This document shows positions 44,101 through 53,553 of a stretch of DNA of 64,000 nucleotides, one piece after another; within the stretch, counting starts at the first letter, position 1; every line of letters begins with the position of its first letter. This DNA is from Bugula neritina (Eukaryota; Bryozoa; Gymnolaemata; Cheilostomatida; Bugulidae): positions 13,262,698 through 13,326,697 of the forward strand of contig OZ037765.1 in assembly GCA_964035545.1 (NCBI GenBank), given 5' to 3'. The notes beneath the pieces are model-generated. The model did not search any database. It saw only the letters and a list, made by a program, of their open reading frames with translations, and was not told where the DNA came from. The position numbers and the translations under genes are program-made.

Positions 44101-45902
44101 TTATACTCGGAGATTCGATTAGACACTCTGGACTCACTCGATGCTTTCCCACAGCTAGCAGACCTAGACAACCTGAAGAACAAGCTACTCTTTTCAGTTA
44201 TAGTTGTAAGTTGTCTGTCGATTTTGTTTTACATTATCTATTGATGAACTTTTGTACAACTTTAGTGTGCACCAACTGCATGTATAATTTTTATTAAGTA
44301 TAATGCAAAATAATGAGAGTATTTAATGCAAACAAACTAAGGTTTTGGAATCAGAATTTTACGTATTTTAAATCGGTTTCCAACAATTTCTATAATAGCC
44401 TATAACTGGCTGCTTTTTACTTTTTATAGAAACTCTTTTACTAGGGACACCAGCAGTTGGGTTTTGGTACAAACATGTATTTAACCATTTATTTAACCAT
44501 TTCACGTGTAAGCAGGCATGGGCATCCAAGCCACAAAGCTCATTTACCATCAATACAACAATTTCATTACTCTAAAAACAAAGAACACTTCAATGGATTG
44601 TTTACAATAGTTAAGACTCATTAGCATAATTTGTGTAAGTGGCTGTGCACAAATAACACAGGGGCATTCATTTATTAGTCACATCCCTTGCATTAAATAA
44701 TTTTTTGCAATACTGCTATTTTATGCTATCATTTTGTTTTAGTTGAGTTTTCGAACATGTCAACAGAAAATTCAGCAGTTGAAAGAAAAATTGTTGGCTG
44801 ATGTTGGCATCACAAGAAATGAAACAAAGCCTGAAGCCATGTCGGCTAGTAAGGCCCTGGAGGAGGCTGTATCACTTTACCTGAAACAGAGTGTTGACTG
44901 GTACAATTTGAGTCAGCTGACCCAGGTTGAGTATATAATATATGTAATACTATATAACAAAGTAACAGTTGTTTAGCATTGTATAAGTGATATAATGAAA
45001 TACCAATTTAATAGCTAGCAATGTGATCAAATGTTTAAGATGGAGCCATTACAATATTTTACAAATTAAGTCGTTTGAACACATTCTATGTCTATACAGC
45101 TGAATATGTTATATCATATGTCCTACACTTCTTTATGTTTGAAAGCACATGGTACTTTATATTGTTCAAGAAAAGTCTTTTGTTTAGTTCGGTGTTTAAG
45201 CTGTGGGTTGATTATTTAGAAATTTGGTTTAAGGGTTGGAAACTTGTATTGTTAAAGCTTTCAGTAACATTCATAGAAGTAAGAGTAGTTGAGTCATAAA
45301 TTGTCCAGCTGCCAATAATTGCATAAAGTGATTCAACCACTTGACTGACATTCTGTAATTGGGTATTGCTTATAACAATACATAATGAGGTTGTTCCGCA
45401 ACACTACTGCGCTTAATCTTCTCTAGTACATTTATATGAATAGATGTGCACATCCACATGAATAGATTCACAATTTTTACTGATATCAAAAGTTGTGCCA
45501 GCTGTTAGCACAGTTTTGGTATAAAATTTCAAGGTGATGCAAAAATACTGTAATGTTACGTACTCATGTACTGAAAGATATATAGAACTTATGCTGTAAT
45601 TATTTGATATTTGATAGGAGATCCAGGCGTCTATTTACTCTACCTTATATGACTATCCATGCTTGAAACAGTGCAGCAAACTAAAAGTATATATTGAAGA
45701 ATGTGTCAAAGTATCTTGGAAGTTGTGCGTTCAATGCCCTACCTACTATTTGGAGTTTGATTGTAAAATCTACTCACCAAATAAGCATGTGAGGTTCCAC
45801 ACATCCAATGCTGACTCTAATGCTGTGAAATCATGTCTGTGGCCAACACTATTGGAAGCAAAATCTAAAACCTGTTTGTATAAAGGAATAGTTCTTACTT
45901 AA
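35102..45902 (+). CDS. MIEAP/SPATA18-like protein (mitochondria-eating protein family), 354 aa
   Basis: Family known for mitochondrial quality control in vertebrates; expanded in many invertebrates. Exons: 35102-35228, 41939-41995, 42421-42625, 43998-44205, 44743-44925, 45618-45902, summing to 1065 nt with all phases matching. Exon 3 holds a CPNC motif and then a coiled coil (LLSTNAELKRELKLSKAALE). Exons 4-5 continue helical. The last exon carries the MIEAP C-terminal pattern: IEECVKVSWKLC, then LEFD, then CLWPTLLEAK, then YKGIVLT at the stop; the Trp, the WP-x-LL and the KG match what I know of that domain. Exon 1 is separated from exon 2 by 6.7 kb; an alternative first exon exists at 41353. 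A poly(A) signal AATAAA lies at 46177. The exon model is firmer than the family name. Confidence 0.66.
35431..35606. repeat. MITE-like element, inverted copy of the 34105 element
   Basis: Begins AGGAGCAGTATGTGGAGAAC and ends CTCCATTACTGCTTCTACC, the reverse complement of the ends of 34105-34257. The middle (GGTTTGGGGAGCGGGTTGAA, AACTTCTTATGCTACATTTC) is also the reverse complement of that copy. Confidence 0.8.
36340..36640 (-). repeat. Diverged relative of the 60035 MITE family
   Basis: Contains ACTGCTTGCCTACAGCACTT, TTTGTTTCCATAGTTACGTC and a closing GGCACCACTC, which read as a diverged reverse-complement copy of the repeat at 60035 and 32923. Ends are uncertain. Confidence 0.45.
37783..38130. 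mobile_element. hAT-type non-autonomous element with perfect 8-bp target duplication
   Basis: 348 bp. The left end CAGGGCTGTCCAA and the right end TTGGACACCCCTG are inverted repeats with one mismatch. The same 8 bases GTCTACAG stand immediately left (37775-37782) and right (38131-38138). An 8-bp duplication and CAGGG-type ends are hallmarks of hAT superfamily insertions. The subterminal GGCGGCCCCAGGGTC and GTAGCCCTCGTAGGGTCC are also partly complementary. No transposase is present. Confidence 0.92.
39182..39430. mobile_element. 249-bp MITE with inverted termini
   Basis: The left end CCCCTCATTCACACTTTGC and the right end GCAGAGTGTGAATGAGGGG are reverse complements apart from one base; further in, CCGTATCGTACT faces GACCGATACAGC. 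There is no coding capacity. A target duplication is not obvious, so the superfamily is open. Confidence 0.85.
41040..41352 (+). promoter_or_regulatory. Candidate internal promoter of the MIEAP-like gene
   Basis: A locally more CpG-containing patch in an AT-rich intron. It contains GCGCGTACGTGACGTAA (CRE-like TGACGT), a CACGTG E-box, two ATTGG/CCAAT-type boxes and TTTATAAATA (TATA-like, about 41244-41253), followed about 100 bp later by an ATG and an open exon. This is inference from motifs only. Confidence 0.4.
41353..41429 (+). CDS. Alternative first coding exon of the MIEAP-like gene
   Basis: An ATG near 41353 opens MKTEKDTRAGLSHLHNNT and continues to LALKDK, followed by a donor (GTATGC) in phase 1. 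The exon at 35102-35228 also ends in phase 1, so either can splice to the acceptor at 41939 without changing the frame. It would give a protein with a different N-terminus. Confidence 0.45.
42626..43997 (+). other. MIEAP-like gene intron, unassigned repeat-like sequence
   Basis: 1.37 kb. The part at about 43440-43760 has longer open frames on both strands and slightly higher GC than its surroundings, which is typical of an old repeat, but I recognise no family. Confidence 0.4.
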
Positions 45903-47796
45903 TGAATAGGAGGAGTAAAGCATGTTCTTTAATTTTTATTATCTTCTATTAGTGACTATCACAAGTTTTGTAAAACAATGATACTAAGCAGTTGATTATT
46001 GTACAAATTTGCAAAACTTTTGGGAACAAGTTTACAAAAAATTTATTTACATTGTTTATTAAGTGTGGCATTCACACTATGATTATATATTATGTTAACT
46101 TCTAGCATTTAAATGACTGTAAATTCTCTATGCAAATATTTTCTTGAGACATTATTTTGTTAAGGTTTATGTTATCAATAAAACTGAGTTGCACATGGCA
46201 GCACTTTAAATCGTACTTGTCTTAAGCGTTGCTCCAAGCACTAAAACAAGTTTGTGTAGCCAATACACAAAATATCAGTAGCTGCTATATGTCGTCATTA
46301 CATATATTTCACTCTCAAGTATGGCAACAATGAGTGAGTCAGCCCAAATCAATATTATTATATTATATATCATTTGCTAACTTCACTTACCTTTTTAAGA
46401 ATTTATAAGTAAAATTGTATGTGCATCTCCACAATCTTTAGAGTTCGTTCTATTAATTTATGGCTTTTGCACATGGCATCACTTTATTTTTATAACGAAT
46501 CATTTAATATGTCTTAGTTTGGAATGGGAGTTTGCCCTGGTGGATGTGATGGCCATGGAATATGTCATGCTAACCCCCTTCTCCCACCCTGTCAGACTTG
46601 GAACCTGGCCTATGCGTTAGTCATTAGGCATTATTATTGTATTATGCCGCACAATCTACCACCGGCCGCGGCAGCACTCTGGAAACCGCACCGCCACACA
46701 GCGGCCCACCGAGCCAATTAGCATGAAGCTCTTCTTTATAAGTGGGACTTGGCTAGTAGAATTACTGAAGCAATTACTAGTGTGTAACTTTGATTTCTGT
46801 TGTTGTCTTTTATCTCGATGCTATTATAATTGTAAAGGTTATAAATATTGTTTATTCTCTCACGGATTACAATTCTATAGTTCTCTCTCTCAAACACACA
46901 AATAGTATGTTCTAGTTTTGCAAGACAGGCATAACCCACAACTTTGTAGTTTCACTGCGTAAAACTACAACAATAGTTTTAACAACCACAACTCAGCAAT
47001 TACAACATTATATTAAAATAATATATGAATTATAGACTTGCCTCATGAGGATTTTTAAAAAAAAGTTGAGCTTGCACAAGCCTTGTGTGGACAAAAACAA
47101 CAACCTATAACGTAAGAGTTATCCTTCCTTTGATTTGACATAAGGATATAAAGAAATTTACCTGTCGCTGTTGCTTGTTTTCTAATGACTACGGGCTAAA
47201 CGCTCAACATAATTGTCATTATTATGAACTAGCTATAGAAAAAATATTATTTTTCTTCACTGATAGCGATTGCAATTTCACTCATTTTAACTTGATCTTG
47301 ACCTTTGAAGTTGAGGAAAAAATGAAGTAAATAAAATATTTATATATAAGTATTAAATTGACTTTAACTAGTCTCAGTATTAGTATGTTTAAACTTCAAT
47401 GTTTTTTTTTGCAAAATTATATTAATGTTTATATTAAATTGGTCTGCAGTAACATAATGATTATGGTAACAATCGCAATGTCAATGTGAATGTGAATGTA
47501 GTCGTCTATTTCAATTGCAATTTGAATTTGAGTATTTTAATTTTACTTTTAGTATTACTATTACTATTAGTATTACTAATACTGTATTACTATTAGTATT
47601 ACTATTACATTAGTATTAGTATTACTTAATATTATGTTATATTTATAACTATAAGTTATTTACTATTATAGTATTACTATTAGTATTAGTATTACTAATA
47701 CTAATATTAATAGTTTGTCTGACTGAGATGCACATAGACCCTAACATTTATAATCATCAAATTTTTGACTACAATATGAATAACATGAAAAATAAT
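45903..47796. other. 3' flank of the MIEAP-like gene and intergenic DNA
   Basis: Contains the AATAAA at 46177, an unusual GC-rich patch at about 46520-46720 (CCGGCCGCGGCAGCACTC) of unknown nature, and a TATTACTATTAGTATTAC repeat at 47530-47710. No convincing coding exon. Confidence 0.55.
47530..47710. repeat. ATT/AGT trinucleotide-like repeat
   Basis: Imperfect array of TATTACTATTAGTATTAC units, of the same general kind as the ACT/AGT tracts at 18641 and 23090. Confidence 0.85.
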
Positions 47797-48105
47797 TGCC
47801 CCCACTGGGAATGAAACCCGAGACCTCCGGCTTGCAAGCAAGTGTGCTAATCATTACACCACGGGGACCACTGGGTAAACTCATCACTACATCCCACCCA
47901 GTTCTCTGAACTCCACTGGCCCATCTACTACTCCTTCAGTTATCAAGCTCCCCTGGCCTCTCAACTTTCCCAGAGTACTACTACTACTACACATCACTTT
48001 AGGCCGAAATAGCTTGAGCCTTGAAAAATAATTGCCCCCACTAGGAATCGAACCTGAGACCTTTGGCTTGCAAGCAAGTGTGCTAACCATTACACCACAG
48101 GACCA
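47797..48105 (-). repeat. Tandem pair of tRNA-derived SINEs
   Basis: Two tRNA-like heads on the minus strand, at 47797-47870 and 48032-48105. Each has an A box GTGGTGTAATG.TTAGCAC, the core CTTGCTTGCAAGC and a B box near GGTTTCATTCC or GGTTCGATTCC. The A-box region resembles tRNA-Gln, but the anticodon arm is degenerate. Both share the flank GATGAGTTTACCCAGTGG on the A-box side. A body of about 160 bp separates the heads. The minus-strand open frame over this region (SCGVMVSTLACKPKVSGSIP) is only a translation of the SINE. Confidence 0.82.
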
Positions 48106-48126
48106 CTGGGTAAACTCATCACTACA

Positions 48127-49810
48127 TGACAAGTCAATTTACAGAAAAGACAAAACATTGCATGGCGGTGGTGTGCTGATTGCAGTTAATAAAAGTCTTA
48201 ATAGCTCTTTTCTTCATTTCGATAATGGTGACAATACAGAGCTTGTTTTTGTCAGGGTAAAATGTTGCATTGTTGGGTGCTATTATCCTCCGCCAACTAA
48301 AAAGACTTGACAACATTAAGGTCGCCATTGAATTTTATAACAAAAAAGTATCCATCTGACAAAATCATTCTTGTAGGTGACATGAATATGCCGGGAATAG
48401 ATTGGAACAAAATGTTACCAGGACACTGTACACCAGACCAATCACTGCAACTAAATTTCCTTGATATTGTTGCAGAGGTGAACATGCAACATCTGATTGC
48501 TGAACCAACTCATATACATGGAAATACTCTAGATTTAATCTGCACCACATCCCCAGAAATAATCAGTCATAATGTTGTGTTTCCAGGACTGGGCAACCAT
48601 GCCAGTATCTCAGTTGACATCTTTGTTTTAACTGACATCATAATTCTGTGCTCAAGGCACCATTCAAGCAATACCACAAGGTAAATATGAAAAACTTCCA
48701 GAAAGTGCTACAAGAGATAAAGTGTAAGCTAAAAATCATGGACGATGTGGAAGCAATGTGGATGCTTTTTTCTAAGGGTTTATGACAAGTAATCAGTAAT
48801 TTTGTTCCAATTGTTGAACGGTAAAATAGGCTGAATGTAAATGAACCTGTATGGTTTAACAAGAAAGCAAGGAAACTGGCCTGCAAGCAAAGGAAGCTCT
48901 ACAATAAATATAAAAAGAACAAAGATGCGTATGCTAAGCAATTTGCTGCTTCACATCGCAGATCTGCAAAAAAAGCCTTCAAACAAATTAAAAAGCAATA
49001 TGTTGAAACTCAGGTACTCACACCACTGCAAAAAAGCAACAGCAGGCTCTTCTACAGGCATCTGAAAGGTAAAAGCTCAAGGAGTCAAGTAAGGCTTGTC
49101 AAGGAAAATGAACAGCTCACCTCTCACCCTAAGGAATGTGCAGACATGCTCAACCATCATTTTTACAGACAATTCGCCATAGATCATCAACTATTCATAC
49201 ATAGCTCTAGCACCCACACAGGAGTTCCTAATGTATCTGCCTCTAGAGTAACGAAAATGATTCAAGACCTAAAATACGGAAAGGCTCCAGGACCAGATGG
49301 CCTCCGACAAGCTGACCGCAGCATAGACGTAGAACAAACTGCTGTTTGTCTCAGTTACATCTTTCAAGTTTCTCTTACAACTGGAAAGCTTTTATCAAAA
49401 TGGAGGACAGTCAACATCTCATCTCTAAATAAATCAGGGTCCACAAACAATGTCAATAACTATCGACCCATCGACGCATTTGGTATTAAGAAACTTGCTG
49501 GAAAAAATTGACATTAAGCTAAACAATAGGCGGCACGGGTTTAAAAAAGGGCTCTCTTGTGAAACACAAATCTGTGCAACTATGCACGATATACTTCATT
49601 CTACACATACACACCAAGCTGTTCATGCAGCTGTTTTGGACTTCACTAAAGCATTTGATTGTGTTCCTCATGCCCTTTTAATGAAAAAGCTTTCAGAGAT
49701 GGCAGATTTGGATGAATACATTTTGCACTGGATAAGTAACTTCTTAACCAATCGTACACAAATAGTGGTTTTACTAGGTCACACCTCAGATCCAGTACCA
49801 GCTTTTATGT
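48127..49810 (+). pseudogene. Broken LINE (non-LTR) retrotransposon, endonuclease plus partial RT
   Basis: The order is right for a LINE ORF2 of the Jockey/CR1/L2 group. It has an AP-endonuclease end (GGGVLIAVNKS, ELVFVRVK, GCYYPPP, then ILVGDMNMPGIDWNK, NTLDLI, GNHASISVDI), a linker rich in Lys, then RT motifs (GKAPGPDGL, LLSKWRTVNISSLNKSGS, NYRPI, RHGFKKGLSCETQ, VLDFTKAFDCVPH, WISNFLTNRTQ). At least four frame changes or stops separate these pieces. The sequence ends before the YXDD active-site motif, exactly where the gypsy LTR begins, and no start-of-ORF2 sequence is present on the left. It is dead. Confidence 0.87.
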
Positions 49811-50005
49811 TGTGTTAGGTTGCAGTTATTATATTTATGCTGTAGAGACTACGCTCGGTTGAGGGCTAAAAACTATCTCTTTATTTCTAAATCTTCATCT
49901 TATATACATGCAGAACATGACCTCATACAGTTGCCAAACATCATCTGATTCATGCAGTAATAACAAACAACTCTGTTGCATGCAGTAAACATTCAAAACA
50001 TTACA
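49811..50005 (-). repeat. 3' LTR of a Ty3/gypsy element
   Basis: In element (minus) orientation it starts TGTAATGTTTTG at 50005, just after a polypurine tract (GAAGAAAAGAAGGGT), has TATATAAG and AATAAA, and ends CTGCAACCTAACACA at 49811. That gives a TG...CA LTR of about 195 bp. No matching 5' LTR is seen near 53 kb. Confidence 0.75.
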
Positions 50006-50323
50006 ACCCTTCTTTTCTTCAAAAAGATAACTAATTACCCATAACATCTAAAAGTAATTAGTTTCACAAGTGCTCTAGACTAAGTTTAGATAAAATGATG
50101 TGCAATAGCAATTTCTAATAAACAGCAATTCATAAACAGCTAGCTACTCATCAAATATATTAGCTTTTACAAAAACAAACAGCATTTAGACTATCACTAG
50201 TAAATATTGCTAAAAGATGTGGCAATCTCAAATTGGGATTTGAAAGATTTCATTATTATCTTATATTACTCATCCCACATCCCCATACCAATCAGGTTGT
50301 TTTCTAACACGTTGAGGTCTTTG

Positions 50324-50993
50324 CTAGGTGTTGGCATCAACCACAGGTGAATTATTCTTATTCAGACTAATTGTTTTGGGGATAACTTTGACAAAAGTTG
50401 AATTGCACCTAGTAACCTTGCCATTGCTTGGGTTTTCACATACAATATCGGAGCCCTGTTTGGCTGTTACTACATGCCCATCATTGCCAAAGTTGCAACT
50501 CAATTTTCCTTTATCCTCCTCCCTCAACAAAACTTCATCCCCTACTTCTACTTCAGATTCCCTAGCCCCTCGGCTAGCATCTGCATATTCTTTACATTTT
50601 AACTTGGCCATAGCATCATTAATGCTAGCTTTTTCATATACTGTGTCATCTATCTCTCCCTCTAACTCAGGCAATTTAGTTCTCATCACCCTCCCAAATA
50701 ACAAAGTATATGTAGTGATGCCTGTACTGCTGTGAGGTATTGAGCGGTAAGCCAATAAGAATTTTCCAAGCTCCCTACCTAAATTCTCTCTTACTGTGAG
50801 CAATTTTCAGTGATTTCAGTAGTGTCCTATTTACCCGCTCTACTTCAGCATTAGCCTGAGGCCACAAGGGAGTGGTTTTAATCTTGTTAAAAGCACCTTG
50901 CTGTTCTTTACCCCAAGTGAACTGAACAGACTTTCGAATGATTTGCCTAATAGGCTCTGATACACTAGCTAAATCTGGAATACATTTTCCCAC
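50324..50993 (-). pseudogene. Gypsy pol end: RNase H start fused to the integrase end
   Basis: From 50993 the frame reads GKCIPDLASVSEPIRQIIRK and FTWGKEQQGAFNKIK, the linker before RNase H. It then jumps to PLWPQANAEVERVNRTLLKS, which belongs to the last part of integrase. After a frame change (about 50790) it gives RELGKFLLAYRSIPHSSTG and the C-terminal domain EVGDEVLLREE. The junction near 50880 marks an internal deletion that removed RNase H and the integrase DDE core. Confidence 0.85.
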
Positions 50994-51059
50994 AAAATTT
51001 ACTAGGCCAAGGAAGCTCCTGCAATCAGTTGCATTTTTAGGTGGTTGAAACTCAACTAT

Positions 51060-52535
51060 TTATTTAACTTTCTCTGGGTCAGCTGAAATTCCACTACCTG
51101 AGATAATAAAGCCAAGGAACTTCACTGAGCTAAGTCTAAATTCACACTTGCTAGCATTCAGTGTCAAGCCTAGTTCTTTAAGTCTCAAAAGGAATGCTTT
51201 CAACCTCTCATCATGCTCTAGCCTATTTGATGCGAATAAAATAATATCATCAGCCATATTTTGGGCTCCTGCCAAACCTGCTAATACTTGCTGTATGATA
51301 TACTGAAATTGCTCTGGGCTGGCATTTGTACCGATAATTAACCTTCTATATCTAAACAAGCCAAAGGGTGTGATAAAAGTTGTAATGGGCCTTGAATTTT
51401 CCTCAGTTTCCACCTGGTGAAAATCTTGTTTCAAGTCCAACTTTGAAAAAACTTGAGCCCCTTCTAAATTAGCTAGCATCTCTTTAACAGTTAGAATGGG
51501 GTGTCTTTCCTTCAATATAGCCTTAATTGCCTGGCGCTTGTCAACTGTTTGTCTAACTTCCCCGTTATTTCTTAAAACTACCACCAATGGACTCACACAT
51601 GTTGTACCAACTCCAGCAACGGGCTCAATAATGTCATTAGCTAACAAATCATCTAGCTTTTGCTTCACCTTATCTTTGAACCCCAATGGTAACCTTCGAA
51701 CTGGCTGAGCAACTGGTGTTACTGTTTTATCAATGTGAAATTTTGCTTTCACCTCTTTGAGTTTTCCCATACCTTGAAAAACCTCTAGAAATTGTCTAAC
51801 AATTTCACACTGATTTTCTGCACTTACATTAGAAACTTTACGACCAAAAGACAAAAGATGTAAATCTGTGGCTGTTTTACCACTTAGTAAGCACTTAGCA
51901 AAGCCATTAAAAACATACATAGTAGCCTTAGCAGTATATGCAGCACACTTCATTTTAGTTACAAAACAACCAATCATGTTCAAGTGCTTGTCACTACCAT
52001 AAGCATACAAAGCCTCACTTATTGGCTGCAACATAACTTTGTGCTTAATTCTATTATAGGCAGCCAAATCTATGATGATGTTGCAAGCTCCTGTATCAAT
52101 TAAAAATGGAACACTCTCATCCAAAATGGTCACTTCACATTTAGGTATTGCTGATCTTCTCTTCACAGCAAACAACGCTTCTTTGCTTATCTCTTCTGCT
52201 TTGGCCACTGTATGGTGCTTTGTTGTGCCTTTACAGAACTTGGACTTGGCAAAATGTCCTCTCCTGCCACAGTCCTTGCACATTTTATTCTTGGCTGGAC
52301 AACTGTAACTACTCGCCAAATGTCTGGTCTTAGAGCACCTGTAGCAAATAGCTTGACTCTTGCTATTATTCTCTGTATGCTTAGGTCTTGCTCCACTATT
52401 GACCCTTCCATTTCTCATGGCTGAAACCGTTTCCGGTGCACTGTTTAACTTGACACTGTCCATCTTCTCATCAACTTCAACTTGCAGTGCAACATCTATC
52501 ATCGCTTGAAGCATGGATTGCTCTTCTGCTGTCAT
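51060..52535 (-). pseudogene. Gypsy zinc knuckles, protease and reverse transcriptase
   Basis: 491 codons. CCHC-type knuckles CYRCSKTRHLA...C (degenerate spacing) and CKDCGRRGHFAKSKFC; aspartic protease motif FLIDTGACNIIID; RT with SPLVVVLRNNGEVRQTVD, FSKLDLKQDFHQ, TPFGLFRYRRL and active site MADDIILF in place of the usual YVDDILV. It ends at TAA 51060; the same frame then continues with RSFLGLVNFVGKCIPDL, so this stop interrupts pol. Confidence 0.88.
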
Positions 52536-52540
52536 AGCAG

Positions 52541-52900
52541 TTATCCTCTCTCTGATTGTCTTACTTGCACCTCTATTTTAAATTGTTCAAGAAAATTATC
52601 ATGTAGCACATTTCCGAACTCACATGATTTAGCTTGTGCCCTCAGTCTAGCTACGAAGTCTGTCACGGATTCATTCGGTGATCTCTTGACTTCTCTAAAC
52701 ATCGCCCACTCAACCATTTCATTTGTCACTGTACCATAATGTCTTTTTAGCTGTTGTACTAGATTGTCATAGCTAACATCTTGTGGCATCTCTGGTGAAA
52801 CAAAGTCAGTCAAAGTCTCGTATAATTCAGAGACCTCTACATAGACAGGATTAGGTTTCTGTTCAGTAAATACTAAATATAGCCCAACCAGTACTAACTG
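52541..52900 (-). pseudogene. Gypsy gag fragment
   Basis: An open frame of about 110-120 codons with retrotransposon-gag features: DNLVQQLKRHYG, VEWAMFREVKRSPNES and VTDFVARLRAQAKSCEFG. It extends upstream of 52813 without ATG (FTEQKPNPVYVEVSELYETL). A one-base indel near 52560 separates it from the zinc-knuckle/pol frame, since the next frame supplies the expected continuation TIRERITAMTAEEQSML. Confidence 0.8.
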
Positions 52901-53553
52901 TATAATTATTCACCAATGACTGTGCAAAATATTACTCATAAGCGGCACACCCGTTCCTCCCTTCATGGCGATCCAGTGTGATGATCATTTTAAGTAAGCT
53001 CGAGTAATGTTAATGCTGAAATTAAAACAGTTTTTTTATAATTAGCAGTAGTGATTTGGATGTCACTATAAATTTTAGAGCCTTCTAAATTCATTGTAAC
53101 TGTAGCACTTGCTTAATAACATTAACAATACTATTACTATATCTAAACGTTTATATTTCAATGTTTGTTGAAATTATTTTTATAGACAAATTTAACATTA
53201 ATATTTATATCATCAATACAAATATGGCAAATAGATAGTGATGGCTATTATGTTATACTGGGATTGATAATATTAAAAATAAAAAGTTTTTAGCATCATT
53301 TTATTAAAAAACATGATAATCCTGATCATAAAAATTTAATATAAAAAGGCCCTTTATTAAATTTGAGTATCATTTAGTGGTGTGGTCTTTATTAAACATA
53401 ATTCATTCAAACCACTAAATTTTTGAATACTTTAATTTTATTGACAATTGGTCTAAGTTAGTTCAGAAGTTATGTTTTTAACAATTCTAATTTTATTGTT
53501 GCAGACAGTGCTTTGACCACTCAACATAGTCAGTATTTCATAATATAGTGGAA
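52901..53553. other. Intergenic, PITHD1 5' flank
   Basis: About 650 bp of AT-rich sequence, probably holding the PITHD1 promoter and 5' UTR. A splice acceptor-like TTGTTGCAG at about 53498-53506 may begin the exon that contains the ATG. Confidence 0.5.

Larger units (their letters stand above)
50006..52900 (-). mobile_element. Internally deleted Ty3/gypsy retrotransposon
   Basis: Coding order on the minus strand: gag (from about 52900), zinc knuckles, protease, RT, start of RNase H region, then directly the end of integrase, polypurine tract and LTR. RNase H proper and the integrase catalytic core are missing. The gag-pol reading is broken by a frame change near 52560, a TAA at 51060, the deletion junction near 50880 and another frame change near 50790. 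The 5' LTR is absent. Non-functional. Confidence 0.9.

Noticed and set aside
47797-48105. Functional tRNA genes
   Set aside because: A and B boxes are present, but the anticodon stems do not pair, the copies differ, and they have a SINE-like body and flanks.
47887-48132. Minus-strand open frame with CGVMVSTLACKPKVSGSIPSGG
   Set aside because: It is a translation of the tRNA-derived SINE, a common annotation artefact, not a gene.
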